This document shows positions 56,383 to 64,000 of a stretch of 64,000 nt of DNA, piece by piece. The notes below the pieces were generated by a model. It was not told the origin of the DNA and did no database searches. It saw only the letters and a list, made by a program, of their open reading frames with translations. Made by a program: the position numbers and the translations under genes. Positions within the stretch are counted from its first letter, which is position 1, and each line of letters starts with the position of its first letter. Origin of the DNA: Arctic95D-9 sp035967665 (lineage in GTDB: Bacteria > Verrucomicrobiota > Verrucomicrobiia > Verrucomicrobiales > DEV007); NCBI GenBank assembly GCA_035967665.1, contig JAYWLB010000036.1:67095-131094 (forward strand). The letters are read 5' to 3'.

Positions 56383-56526
56383 CCCTCAGGATATACCCGA
56401 ACGGAAGCCGTCTGCCAAGAGGGAAACCTCTAACCAAATGCCATGATCACGCGTATCATTGACGGGAGCGCCCCTTTGGATAAAAGTGTCTTTCCCCAAT
56501 CAAGACCGCATTGCCTACCTCAAGAC

Positions 56527-57138
56527 ATGAAACAAGAAGCCCTTTTGAAATCCTCACTCATCGCAGCTGCGATCAACTTTCTACTTCACCCCGAAAGCGC
56601 TCTAGCAGTCGATTTTAAAGAGGATATCCGTCCCATTCTCAGTGATAAATGCTTCAAATGCCACAGCGGTCCCCGCGCAAAGGGCAAGCTTCGCATGGAT
56701 TCGGACGAAAATTTTGCGAAGCGCATCGGAGGAGACGATCCCGTCATTGTTCCGGGTGACGCCGTCAGCAGCCTGCTAGCAGTAAAAGCCGGTCTCCCCC
56801 GCTCAAACGGTGATGCGATGCCACCACCTCCCGCCCGTGAACGGGGCGCCGAAGCGATGACAACCGCCGAACTGAATCTCGTCAAACAGTGGATCGCCGA
56901 CGGTGCCAAATTCGACGCATCCGAAGAAGGTGAACCTGATACTGCGGCAGAGGGAGCGATGGACGCAACCGTTTACACCTGGGTCAACACGGAAAACAAG
57001 AAGCTTGAAGCCCAATTCGTCGCGAGCGACGGAACCAATGTGACTCTGAAAATGGAGGGCGGGAAAGATATCAACTACCCACTCGCCAAACTGAACGCCG
57101 AGAGTCAGGCCCTTGCTAAAAAGCTCGCAGCTGAGTAA
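56527..57138 (+). CDS. Small secreted c-type cytochrome (Planctomycete cytochrome C-like) with SHD1-like end
   Basis: 203 residues from the ATG at 56527, which gives a signal peptide ending A-L-A; the frame is open upstream to 56443. The N-terminal domain has F-K-E-D-I-R-P-I-L-S and heme motif C-F-K-C-H, followed by P-R-A-K-G-K-L-R-M-D-S and M-P-P-P, the pattern of the PVC family PSCyt1. The C-terminal part (about 150-203) resembles the SHD1 motif common in PVC secreted proteins. Most relatives carry large PSD1/PSCyt2 domains; these are absent. It ends exactly next to the convergent GNAT gene. Confidence 0.82.
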   Translation: MKQEALLKSSLIAAAINFLLHPESALAVDFKEDIRPILSDKCFKCHSGPRAKGKLRMDSDENFAKRIGGDDPVIVPGDAVSSLLAVKAGLPRSNGDAMPPPPARERGAEAMTTAELNLVKQWIADGAKFDASEEGEPDTAAEGAMDATVYTWVNTENKKLEAQFVASDGTNVTLKMEGGKDINYPLAKLNAESQALAKKLAAE

Positions 57139-58065
57139 TCAGGCGGTTTCGGGCATAAAGGTCGGCATGACGATTCCGTTGACCGGCTGTGAGATGCCGC
57201 GCACCTGAGTGACGTGGAGTTCGCAGTTTTTCGCACCGAGCTGGTAGGCTGCCGAAATCAGCCCGCTGGCATCACCGGGAACCAGAAAGACAACAGTTTG
57301 CCCCGCGAAGTGATTCAGCTGGGCACGCAGGAGCGCTTCCATGGTCCTTTCATTCCGCGCCACTCCGGGCCCGATCAGGCGGCTCGCGGGATGATCAATC
57401 GAAACTAAAAATCCATCCGCTTCCCCGTTCTCATCAAACGAAACAACCGTCCGCCAGTCTCCTGAAGTATTCTCCAGAAAGTAGCAGTAATCCTTTTCAC
57501 GCGAAATACCGCTGATCTCGAACTCAAGCTGCCCCATCCCGAGGAGATCGGACGGCTCCGCTTCGCGCACCGCCGGCAGCTCATAGGACGGCTCGTCGCT
57601 CAATCCCGCTCTCGGCACGGAAATAATCATGTCCTGATACAGATTCGACGGCGAGAAGCCGTGCCGATTGTAGAGCGAGTAGGAATCGAGATTGAGCGTG
57701 CTGGAAATCAGACGAATCGGCAAATCCCGCGCCTCTGCATACGAAATAATCTCCCGCAGGATCTTCCCGGCAATTCCGTGACCAAAGTAGTTGGGATGGA
57801 CGTTCATGATCCCGAGCGAAACGTGGGTTTCCCTCGGGTGATAAAAACACGAGCCCACGATCAATCCCGTATCTTCATGCTCCATGACGAGCCCGCAGCC
57901 GGGATCGAGCTCTTCGTAGACCTCACAGAAAAGGCGGCAATCCTGCGGCTTACAGCTGAAGATTGGATGGCCCAGCTTTTGCTGATACCAACTGTTCGTC
58001 GACAGATAGATCAGTTCCGCAACTTCATTGAAGTCAGAAGGTAACATCGGGCGCATCGCAAGCAT
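57139..58065 (-). CDS. Tandem GNAT-family acetyltransferase
   Basis: 308 residues with two GNAT folds. The first (about 1-150) is standard: V-S-L-G-I-M-N-V-H-P-N-Y-F-G-H-G-I-A-G-K, in which G-H-G-I-A-G corresponds to the acetyl-CoA R/Q-x-x-G-x-G/A loop, then L-Y-N-R-H-G-F. The second (about 165-300) lacks an obvious CoA loop and may be regulatory. Substrate unknown. Its stop abuts the cytochrome stop with no gap (57138/57139). Confidence 0.8.
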   Translation of the reverse strand: MLAMRPMLPSDFNEVAELIYLSTNSWYQQKLGHPIFSCKPQDCRLFCEVYEELDPGCGLVMEHEDTGLIVGSCFYHPRETHVSLGIMNVHPNYFGHGIAGKILREIISYAEARDLPIRLISSTLNLDSYSLYNRHGFSPSNLYQDMIISVPRAGLSDEPSYELPAVREAEPSDLLGMGQLEFEISGISREKDYCYFLENTSGDWRTVVSFDENGEADGFLVSIDHPASRLIGPGVARNERTMEALLRAQLNHFAGQTVVFLVPGDASGLISAAYQLGAKNCELHVTQVRGISQPVNGIVMPTFMPETA

Positions 58066-58152
58066 ACGACACGTCTAACAAATGCCCTCCACCTATGGCA
58101 ATTGAAATCGAAAAAGGAGAGAGGTGCGGCGAAGAATCCGCCCCGCCTCAAA

Positions 58153-58899
58153 TCACATCACCATACCGCCATCAACCGTCAGAACCTGACCGGTGATGTA
58201 GCGGGCCGACCTTCCGGCAAGGAACATGACCGCATTGGCGATATCATCGGTTTCACCGAAAGAGCCGAGCGGAATGTCTTTCTTGATCGCCTCCTGAATC
58301 TCCTCAGTCAACTCATCCGTCATATCGGTGACGATGAAACCGGGAGCAATCGCATTGACGCAGACCTTGCGGCTCGCGAACTCTTTGGCCAGTGACTTTG
58401 TAAAACCAATCAATCCAGCCTTACTCGCCGCGTAGTTGGCCTGTCCGGCATTACCCATCAATCCGATCACCGAACTGATATTGATGATGCGGGCATCCTC
58501 AGCTTTCAAAATTGATCGCTGAAATGCTTTTACGGCGTTGAAAGCGCCCTTCAAATTTGTGTCCAGAACCGTGTCCCAGTCCTCTTCGCTCATGCGGAGG
58601 GCAAGACCGTCGCGGGTCACACCCGCGTTATTTACAAGAATGCTGACCGGACCGAGATCAGCGGCGACCTGCTTCCCGAAAGCAATGGTGGCTTCGTAAT
58701 CTGAGATATCGACCGCGTAACCCTTTGCTTCACCGGCACCGAGCGCATTCAATTCGGCGGCAGCCGCATCGGAATTCGCCTGGGTTCGGCTGGCCACAGC
58801 CACCTTGGCACCCTGCTCAACGAAAGCTCTCGCAATCTCTTTTCCAATCCCACGTCCGGAACCGGTTACGACAACAACTCGATCTTGAAAATCACTCAT
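58153..58899 (-). CDS. fabG: 3-oxoacyl-[acyl-carrier-protein] reductase FabG
   Basis: 248 residues, usual length. T-G-S-G-R-G-I-G is the NADPH-binding motif, N-N-A-G follows, and the catalytic triad is S-S-V-I-G...Y-A-A-S-K. V-N-A-I-A-P-G-F-I and V-D-G-G-M-V-M close the protein as in FabG. It reduces beta-ketoacyl-ACP in fatty-acid synthesis. No other fab gene is nearby; some SDR relatives have other substrates, but the motifs and end sequence favour FabG. Confidence 0.9.
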   Translation of the reverse strand: MSDFQDRVVVVTGSGRGIGKEIARAFVEQGAKVAVASRTQANSDAAAAELNALGAGEAKGYAVDISDYEATIAFGKQVAADLGPVSILVNNAGVTRDGLALRMSEEDWDTVLDTNLKGAFNAVKAFQRSILKAEDARIINISSVIGLMGNAGQANYAASKAGLIGFTKSLAKEFASRKVCVNAIAPGFIVTDMTDELTEEIQEAIKKDIPLGSFGETDDIANAVMFLAGRSARYITGQVLTVDGGMVM

Positions 58900-58943
58900 G
58901 CCCGCTATTTCTCACGAAGCGTCCCTGTCTGCAACGAAAATCG

Positions 58944-58988
58944 AGAATTCAACAGGGTTTGCTCACTGACTCAACAGGGTTGAGTCAG
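58944..58988. repeat. Paired AACAGGGTT elements with a 10-bp dyad
   Basis: Two AACAGGGTT units occur (58951-58959, 58973-58981). The second is the centre of a perfect dyad CTGACTCAAC-AGG-GTTGAGTCAG (58966-58988) followed on the plus strand by a T-rich run. It lies 45 nt upstream of fabG and resembles the paired CCCTGTT region at 11.5 kb in reverse orientation. It could be a small intergenic repeat, an operator or a terminator. Confidence 0.5.
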
Positions 58989-59142
58989 CTCTTTTTCTTT
59001 TTCATCACCTTAATCTATTCAGAAGCCCTGATTTCGTCCGGAAGCCGTCGACTCCAGATTGATCAGTGAGAGATTAAGAAAAAGTTAATGAAAAAGAAAA
59101 AGGATCTCAAGAGGAGGCGCTGAATCGCCTTTCGGCTCCCAC

Positions 59143-59850
59143 TTATTCGTTCAACTCCTTCAGCACCTCAGGATCGCGAACATCAGCCCAGTCCCCCTCG
59201 AGCTCCACAGCGGCAACGCGGAGGCCGTCTTTCACCTGTGCCTGAATCGCATCGGTAAGTTCGTATTCCCCGCGCGGCGAAAGCTCGAGTTTGGCGGTGT
59301 AGTCGAAAATCTGCGGCGAGAACGAATAGATCCCCGCGTTGTAGTAAGGACTCGTCGGCTGGCCCTCTTTCGGCTTCTCAATAAGGTCTTTGACCATTCC
59401 ATCTTCGATGAAAACAGCGCCCCCTTTTCGGACGTCTTCATCGATTTTCACCGTGAGTTTGCCTTCCACATCAGTGAAATCGACAAGTGGCGCGTAGGAT
59501 TCCGGAGACACCAGAATATCGCCATAACTCAAAATGAACGGATCCGAACCGGCAAAATCTTTCGCCAGTTCAACGACGCGACCGGTTCCGTCCTGAACGA
59601 CCTGCTCGACGTAGCTAATCGCACACCCAAAGCCTTCGCCGGAACCGAAATGTTCCGTGATGACCTCTTTACGCCACCCCACGACGACGAGCACCTCGCT
59701 CACGCCGTTGGCAACGAGACCTCCAATGATGGATTCAAGAATAGGCTTCCCTTTCACCTCCACCATTGGCTTGGGGAGTTCGTCTGTGATGTCGCCCATT
59801 CGCGTTCCGCGACCGGCAGCGAGAATGACTGCTTTTTTAATCTGACTCAT
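59143..59850 (-). CDS. Sugar nucleotidyltransferase (NTP_transferase family)
   Basis: 235 residues with the pyrophosphorylase signature L-A-A-G-R-G-T-R-M near the start, followed by P-K-P-M-V-E-V, then V-Q-D-G-T-G and S-Y-G-D-I-L. This is a single-domain enzyme activating a sugar-1-phosphate; the exact sugar cannot be read. It follows the aminotransferase by 11 nt and is probably the last gene of the pfkA operon. A weak hairpin (AGGCG / CGCCT, 59115-59130) with a distant T-run lies after it. Confidence 0.85.
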   Translation of the reverse strand: MSQIKKAVILAAGRGTRMGDITDELPKPMVEVKGKPILESIIGGLVANGVSEVLVVVGWRKEVITEHFGSGEGFGCAISYVEQVVQDGTGRVVELAKDFAGSDPFILSYGDILVSPESYAPLVDFTDVEGKLTVKIDEDVRKGGAVFIEDGMVKDLIEKPKEGQPTSPYYNAGIYSFSPQIFDYTAKLELSPRGEYELTDAIQAQVKDGLRVAAVELEGDWADVRDPEVLKELNE

Positions 59851-59861
59851 AAAATAGTATC

Positions 59862-61058
59862 TTAGTTAGTCTGCAGTCTTCCTACAAATGCCTCGATCCG
59901 ATCGAGAGCGATTTCAAGCTGATCATACGCCGTCGCATAACATGCCCTGACACAACCTTCACCGGCTTTCCCGAAAGCATTTCCGGGAACCACAGCGACG
60001 TTTTCCTCCTCGAGAAGACGGAGGGAAAACTCCTGACTGGTCAATCCAAATTTACGAATGTCAGGGAACATGTAGAAGGCCCCTCCCGGCGCGAAACAGG
60101 GAACGCCCATTTCGGCGAAACGCTTCAGCATCAGGTTGCGGCGCTGCGCATAGGCGCGTCGCATTTTCTCCATCTCATTCGCCCCGTTCTTCAACGCTTC
60201 GATTGCCGCCATCTGGCTCATGATAGGAGCACAAAGCATCGAATACTGGTGGATTTTCATCATCGCCTCCGTCAACACGGAAGGTGCGCAGGCATAGCCG
60301 AGACGAAAGCCGGTCATCGCGAACGCCTTTGAAAATCCGTGAAGAAGGACGGTGCGTTCGCGCATCCCCGGAAGGCTCGCAATCGAAACGTGTTTTCCCC
60401 GCTCCATACCGGACTCACCGGAATACATCAACTCGCTGTAGATCTCATCAGTGACCACGATGAGATCGTGCTTCACCGCGAGATCGGCGATTTTCTCAAG
60501 CTCGGAAAGCGGCTCAACCGCACCCGTGGGATTGGTCGGAAAGTTGAGCAGCAGGATCTTACTTTTCTCAGTAATAGCCGCTTCGACGTCTGCCGCCTTC
60601 AGCTCAAAATCATCCTCAACGCGGGTCTGGATCGAAACAGCAACGCCATGCGCCATCGCGATGCTGGGGTTGTAACTGACGTAGCACGGTTCGTGATAAA
60701 TGACCTCATCCCCGGGATTGAGAAGCGCACGACAAACGAGGTCGAGCGCTTCGGAAACACCCACGGTCACGAGCACTTCAGTCGCGGCGTCATAAGAAAC
60801 AGCGAACTGATCTCTTACGTAATCAACGATGCACTCACGAAGAGACATCAGACCCAGATTCGAGGTGTAACTCGTCTGTCCTTTCTCCAGGGAATAAATC
60901 GCCGCTTCACGAATGTGCCACGGCGCGGAAAAATCAGGTTCACCGACGCCTAACGAGATCACATCGTCACGGCCCTGAACCAGTTCAAAGAAGTCGCGAA
61001 TTCCCGAGCGGGGAACATTCTTAACGACATCGGCAATACGATTCTGCAAAGGTATCAT
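59862..61058 (-). CDS. PLP-dependent class I/II aminotransferase, AlaT/PatA-like
   Basis: 398 residues. S-L-G-V-G-E-P-D-F and Y-T-S-N-L-G-L lie in the N-terminal arm. N-F-P-T-N-P-T-G and V-T-D-E-I-Y line the PLP site, and S-K-A-F-A-M-T-G-F-R-L-G carries the Schiff-base Lys. It lies 39 nt downstream of an Lrp/AsnC regulator, the same pairing as the Bacillus alaR-alaT (yugG-yugH) genes, so alanine or a related amino acid is the likely substrate (inference). Confidence 0.85.
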   Translation of the reverse strand: MIPLQNRIADVVKNVPRSGIRDFFELVQGRDDVISLGVGEPDFSAPWHIREAAIYSLEKGQTSYTSNLGLMSLRECIVDYVRDQFAVSYDAATEVLVTVGVSEALDLVCRALLNPGDEVIYHEPCYVSYNPSIAMAHGVAVSIQTRVEDDFELKAADVEAAITEKSKILLLNFPTNPTGAVEPLSELEKIADLAVKHDLIVVTDEIYSELMYSGESGMERGKHVSIASLPGMRERTVLLHGFSKAFAMTGFRLGYACAPSVLTEAMMKIHQYSMLCAPIMSQMAAIEALKNGANEMEKMRRAYAQRRNLMLKRFAEMGVPCFAPGGAFYMFPDIRKFGLTSQEFSLRLLEEENVAVVPGNAFGKAGEGCVRACYATAYDQLEIALDRIEAFVGRLQTN

Positions 61059-61097
61059 CTACAATAGAATTAGAAAGTTAGAGAAATGAAACGCACT

Positions 61098-61577
61098 TCA
61101 CGGAGTCACCGGAAGGCGTTCGCTCGTAGAGCTGTCGGCGGCGAGAAATCCGCTCTGTTTGTAGACCTTTAACTGGAAATGCGTCGCCGTGGAAACGACT
61201 CCGTCAATCGTGCTCAGCTTGTCGCTCACAAAACGCGCTACCTCGCGAAGATCATCGCCTTCGACAATCACGGTAAGGTCATAACCACCACTCATGAGGT
61301 AACAGCTCGTCACTTGATCGAACTTCGCAATCCGCTGCGCAAAGCGGTCGAATCCCCCTTCGCGCTCCGGCGTCAATTTCACTTCGATCAGCGCCGAGAC
61401 GCCTGTCTTCTCGACGCGGTCCGGATCAACGACGGCGTGGAAGCCGAGAATGGTGCGGTCTGCGATCAGCGCGGCCAACGCCGACTCAATCTCCGATTCC
61501 GTTTTTCCAAGTCGTTCCGACATCTCACGTGTAGAGAGACGTGCATTTTTTTGAAGAAGATCTATCAACGCTTCCAT
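61098..61577 (-). CDS. Lrp/AsnC-family transcriptional regulator
   Basis: 159 residues from the ATG at 61577, which starts the HTH directly (M-E-A-L-I-D-L-L-Q-K-N-A-R-L-S-T-R-E); the frame extends further back over pfkA. A winged-helix DNA-binding domain (about 1-60) is followed by a RAM/AsnC effector domain (about 70-150), with Y-L-M-S-G-G-Y-D-L as the usual sensor strand. It probably senses an amino acid and regulates the downstream aminotransferase. Confidence 0.88.
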   Translation of the reverse strand: MEALIDLLQKNARLSTREMSERLGKTESEIESALAALIADRTILGFHAVVDPDRVEKTGVSALIEVKLTPEREGGFDRFAQRIAKFDQVTSCYLMSGGYDLTVIVEGDDLREVARFVSDKLSTIDGVVSTATHFQLKVYKQSGFLAADSSTSERLPVTP

Positions 61578-61617
61578 TCTGTTTTTTTTCTTTAGGGGGC
61601 AACAATCTACGCAGAAA

Positions 61618-62691
61618 TCAATCTCCGAAACAAACGCCAATTGATTTGGCCGCCTCAACGATTTCCCCTTCAGGATCGACCAAATTTAATTTTCGCACTG
61701 CCTCGCGGATCGTCACTGATCCGACGTGATATTGCTGATAGCTGACCATACGTCCATATCGTTTTTCTTCTATCAGTTTAACTGCCTTAACTCCAAATCG
61801 TGTCCCGAGAACGCGGTCCAGAGAGGTCGGACTTCCTCCACGCTGGAGATGCCCCAAAGTGGTGCATCGGGTCTCTTTCCCCGTCAGCTCGCCCAACTGG
61901 GCAGCCACGGTCATTCCGATCCCGCCGAGACGAACTTCCCCCTGTTCCGGCGAAGCCTCGATCGTAAGTTCACCACCGCGCGCCACGGCACCTTCCGCTA
62001 CAACGACGAGCGCACTCCGAAAACCTCTTTGTCCCCGTTCAATAATGGAATCTGCGACTTTTTTGACATCGAAAGGGATCTCAGGAATGAGGATGGCACT
62101 GGCACCACCACCGATCCCCCCATAAAGCGCAATCCAGCCGGCGTGGCGTCCCATGACTTCCAAAACCATGACCCGCTGATGGCTTTCCGCTGTCGTATGA
62201 AGCCGATCCAGAGAGTCGACGACGACTTGTGTCGCCGAATCAAAACCGAAAGTCATCGCGGTTGCCCCGAGATCATTATCGATCGTCTTCGGAACCCCGA
62301 CGACAGGGAACCCGGCCTCTTCAAATTCCAGTGCGGTCGTAAGAGTGCCGTCACCACCGACACAGACGAGCGCTTCCACCCCCAGATCGCCAAGATTCTT
62401 GATCGCTTCATCCATGAGTTCTTTCGGGATTCTCCGAACCCCTCCCGCGCCCACTTTCGACGAGAAATGCCCTCGATTCGTAGTTCCCAGAATCGTCCCT
62501 CCCAGTTTGAGAATACCCTCGGTCTTTTCGACTTTGAGCAGCTTGTAGTTAACCGGCTCAAGGAGCCCTTCGAAGCCCTCTTTAAACCCGATAACCTCCC
62601 AGCCGAGACGAGTCGCAGTGCCAACCACGCCATGTGTCACCGCATTCAGTCCGGGGCAATCGCCACCACCATTCAAAAGTCCAATTTTCAT
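61618..62691 (-). CDS. pfkA: 6-phosphofructokinase, PfkA family (group III-like)
   Basis: 357 residues from the ATG at 62691, which puts G-G-G-D-C-P-G-L-N at the start as expected. The donor-site motif is G-G-D-G-T and the catalytic one P-K-T-I-D-N-D. G-G-D-G with the Gly is typical of ATP users, while the Lys in P-K-T-I-D-N-D is typical of PPi users and of actinobacterial/protist ATP enzymes. The mixed pattern fits the group III PFKs; ATP is likelier because Gly, not Asp, is at the first site. It phosphorylates fructose-6-phosphate in glycolysis. It heads the operon with the Lrp regulator and aminotransferase. Confidence 0.9.
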   Translation of the reverse strand: MKIGLLNGGGDCPGLNAVTHGVVGTATRLGWEVIGFKEGFEGLLEPVNYKLLKVEKTEGILKLGGTILGTTNRGHFSSKVGAGGVRRIPKELMDEAIKNLGDLGVEALVCVGGDGTLTTALEFEEAGFPVVGVPKTIDNDLGATAMTFGFDSATQVVVDSLDRLHTTAESHQRVMVLEVMGRHAGWIALYGGIGGGASAILIPEIPFDVKKVADSIIERGQRGFRSALVVVAEGAVARGGELTIEASPEQGEVRLGGIGMTVAAQLGELTGKETRCTTLGHLQRGGSPTSLDRVLGTRFGVKAVKLIEEKRYGRMVSYQQYHVGSVTIREAVRKLNLVDPEGEIVEAAKSIGVCFGD

Positions 62692-62772
62692 AATAGTATT
62701 CCAAGTGACTGAGACGCAGGTGCGACGGCTGCGCAAGTGATGTTTCCCTTGAAAAAGGAACTGTGAGAGCAC

Positions 62773-62805
62773 AAAAAAACCGCACTGGGATTTGCCCGGT
62801 GCGGT
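62773..62805 (-). terminator. Terminator of the small HTH protein gene
   Basis: On the minus strand ACCGCAC-CGGG / CCCA-GTGCGGT with a short loop is followed by seven T. It lies 26 nt after the HTH gene stop and before pfkA, so pfkA must have its own promoter. Confidence 0.88.
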
Positions 62806-62830
62806 CTAATTAGGTAAACCTTTAACAGGA

Positions 62831-63166
62831 TTACAGTTTTGATTTCAAAGAATCGTATTCCCTTTGCAGGGAACTGATTTCTTTCTGAATTACCATGAGA
62901 CGGTTTAAAACGTCTTCGGCATTTTTCGCTGATCCATTTGTCTTGAGAGATTTCGAGGAGACGACGAGGCCGTCTCCACGTTTCTTCTTTGCCGACTTAC
63001 CCGGTGAGGCAACACCGGCTTTTTCGAGCCAGGCTTTCACCGTGATAGGGTTCAACTTCCATTTCTTCGCTGCAGCGGATTGCCCGCCTCGCCCATTTTC
63101 TTGATTGAACGCCTGAATGAAGCTAACTACTTCATCCTTCGTTTTCTGGTCATATCTCTTAGCCAT
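62831..63166 (-). CDS. Small HTH/coiled-coil DNA-binding-like protein
   Basis: 111 residues from the ATG at 63166; upstream residues in the frame look non-coding. The N-terminal 50 residues resemble a transposase-type helix-turn-helix (Y-D-Q-K-T-K-D-E-V-V and A-A-A-K-K-W-K-L-N-P-I-T-V-K-A-W-L). A Lys/Ser-rich linker follows, then a coiled coil (about 80-111) with D-V-L-N-R-L-M-V-I-Q-K-E-I-S. No transposase catalytic domain is present. It may be a nucleoid-associated or regulatory protein; no name is recognised. Confidence 0.65.
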   Translation of the reverse strand: MAKRYDQKTKDEVVSFIQAFNQENGRGGQSAAAKKWKLNPITVKAWLEKAGVASPGKSAKKKRGDGLVVSSKSLKTNGSAKNAEDVLNRLMVIQKEISSLQREYDSLKSKL

Positions 63167-63271
63167 TTTTAGGGGGGGAAGCGAAAATAAAGCATTTTTT
63201 TGTAACAATTGCAAAACTCTATTTTCTTTAGAAAACATTGCGTTTTCACTAGTATTACTACGTTTCAAACC

Positions 63272-63832
63272 ATGAAAACTTTGCTCTTTACTCTAGTTTC
63301 GCTCCTCGCCTTTGCCTTTTGGGCCTTTGGGGCGTCTCTTTTTAAACAGGAGTGGCAACTTTACACAGCATGTGCCGCCACCTTTCTACTCGGCGGCGGA
63401 CTTAGTTTACTGCCCGGTTCCGGCTATCAATCAAAACGGGAAATCACCGAATTTATAGTTCGTTTCTCACTCGGTTTCCTTGCCTATGCGGTGATCTGGT
63501 CGCTGGCATGGTTCACCTTCCGCAACACCTTCGGGGAAATCACGGGATCCTTCTTCGGCCTCATCGCCATGGCAGCTGTAATGGGAAATAGAAAAGGCTT
63601 TCCGGGCGGTTTCCTCTCCGGAGTCGCTGTCATTTTCCTGTGGCACACCGCCGGCTACTACACCGGTGGCTTTCTCTACGAAATGCTGCAGAACCGTGGC
63701 AGATTCGGCGTCGAACTAGGTACATCGCCAAAAACGGTAACACACCTCGCGCGCCTTGCCTGGGGCCTCGGATACGGGGCCGGTCTCGGCTATGGGCTGA
63801 GCCGGTGGCTTCAGCTTTCCCGCCAGGCCTGA
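63272..63832 (+). CDS. Small polytopic membrane protein, function unknown
   Basis: 186 residues from the ATG at 63272, divergent from the HTH gene. About five hydrophobic segments: residues about 3-20, 28-45, 62-82, 90-110 and 150-175. The short Gly-rich stretches between helices (L-G-G-G-L and G-Y-G-A-G-L-G-Y-G-L) suggest close helix packing. No family recognised. It overlaps the next gene tail-to-tail by 22 nt. Confidence 0.7.
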   Translation: MKTLLFTLVSLLAFAFWAFGASLFKQEWQLYTACAATFLLGGGLSLLPGSGYQSKREITEFIVRFSLGFLAYAVIWSLAWFTFRNTFGEITGSFFGLIAMAAVMGNRKGFPGGFLSGVAVIFLWHTAGYYTGGFLYEMLQNRGRFGVELGTSPKTVTHLARLAWGLGYGAGLGYGLSRWLQLSRQA

Positions 63833-64000
63833 CGCAATCCGCGAACGCAGATCTGAGACCATGTCTCGAGCCTGTCATACCGGGCCTCCAACTCTTCCAG
63901 CGTGAGGAATTCAAGCGCCTCAATGTTATCCTCCCCTGCGGTCACCTCTTCGCTTTCAAGTTCCACAAGGTGAACGACTCCGAGATGTACCTGACCGACC
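63811..64000 (-). CDS. COG4112-like (Nudix-related phosphoesterase) protein, C-terminal end, partial
   Basis: The last 62 residues of a protein continuing past the window edge, ending with a TGA read at 63813-63811. V-G-Q-V-H-L-G-V-V-H-L-V is followed by an acidic stretch and E-E-L-E-A-R-Y-D-R-L-E-T-W-S-Q. The V-H-L-G-V-V-H motif is what I recall from COG4112, described as a MutT-related phosphoesterase. The identification is from memory and the catalytic part is outside the window. Confidence 0.55.
   Translation of the reverse strand, partial: VGQVHLGVVHLVELESEEVTAGEDNIEALEFLTLEELEARYDRLETWSQICVRGLRQAWRES

Noticed and set aside
61726..62712. Plus-strand ORF of 328 residues over pfkA
   Set aside because: Antisense to pfkA, whose motifs are unambiguous.
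62831..63166. Transposase fragment
   Set aside because: The helix-turn-helix resembles transposase N-termini, but the short gene has its own terminator, a coiled-coil end and no flanking inverted repeats or catalytic remnant.

Overview
The window looks like chromosomal DNA from a verrucomicrobial (PVC-superphylum) heterotroph. The pointers are a formylglycine-type sulfatase, a Planctomycete-cytochrome-C/SHD1-like protein, a PQQ-propeller (BamB-like) protein, a short GT4-type glycogen synthase, many genes without a clear Shine-Dalgarno sequence, and a giant filamentous-haemagglutinin-like surface protein. This placement rests on protein families only; no rRNA or taxonomic marker was compared. 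There is no IS element, prophage, integrase or CRISPR array.

Layout. 1-7.5 kb: the 3' end of secF, nadD, a DUF432 gene, a DUF4403 gene translationally coupled to a double alpha/beta-hydrolase gene, and an MFS transporter. 7.5-8.6 kb: two tandem, identical tRNA-Asp(GUC) genes, each with its own promoter, leader hairpin and terminator, divergent from rplS (L19). 8.6-14 kb: a TPR-AAA+ ATPase with a TPR-membrane partner, an OmpA-like periplasmic protein and a triple-LysM protein. 14.2-19.3 kb: a probable operon of a beta-CASP ribonuclease, glycogen synthase, a HEAT-like protein and a PQQ-propeller protein. 19.5-30.6 kb: a GspE/PilB ATPase, a SpoIIM-RDD membrane pair, an ACT protein, glmS divergent from glgC, an ankyrin lipoprotein, and an MnmC1-like oxidoreductase next to an MnmM/YtqB-type methyltransferase.

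30.6-54.4 kb is one uninterrupted gene on the minus strand for a protein of about 7,900 residues. It has a signal peptide, a TPS (haemagglutination-activity) domain, about 115 copies of a degenerate 60-70 residue repeat centred on a Y-A-Q-I/L-G-H-G-G core, and an acidic C-terminal tail. The repeats are grouped in four larger modules, each opened by the same kind of cassette, and the first two modules are interrupted by six copies of a different insert domain. No autotransporter barrel and no TpsB partner are visible. This is the most unusual object in the window.

54.8-64 kb: a sulfatase upstream of the giant gene on the same strand, a small c-type cytochrome, a tandem GNAT protein, fabG, a minus-strand operon (pfkA, Lrp/AsnC regulator, aminotransferase, sugar nucleotidyltransferase), a small HTH/coiled-coil protein, a membrane protein, and the end of a COG4112-like gene.

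How the genes relate: glgA, glgC and pfkA cover glycogen and glycolytic carbon flow; glmS supplies amino sugar for the envelope; the giant adhesin-like protein, sulfatase, OmpA, LysM and BamB-like proteins are cell-surface functions. The MnmC1-like/MnmM pair probably completes tRNA wobble-uridine modification as two separate enzymes.
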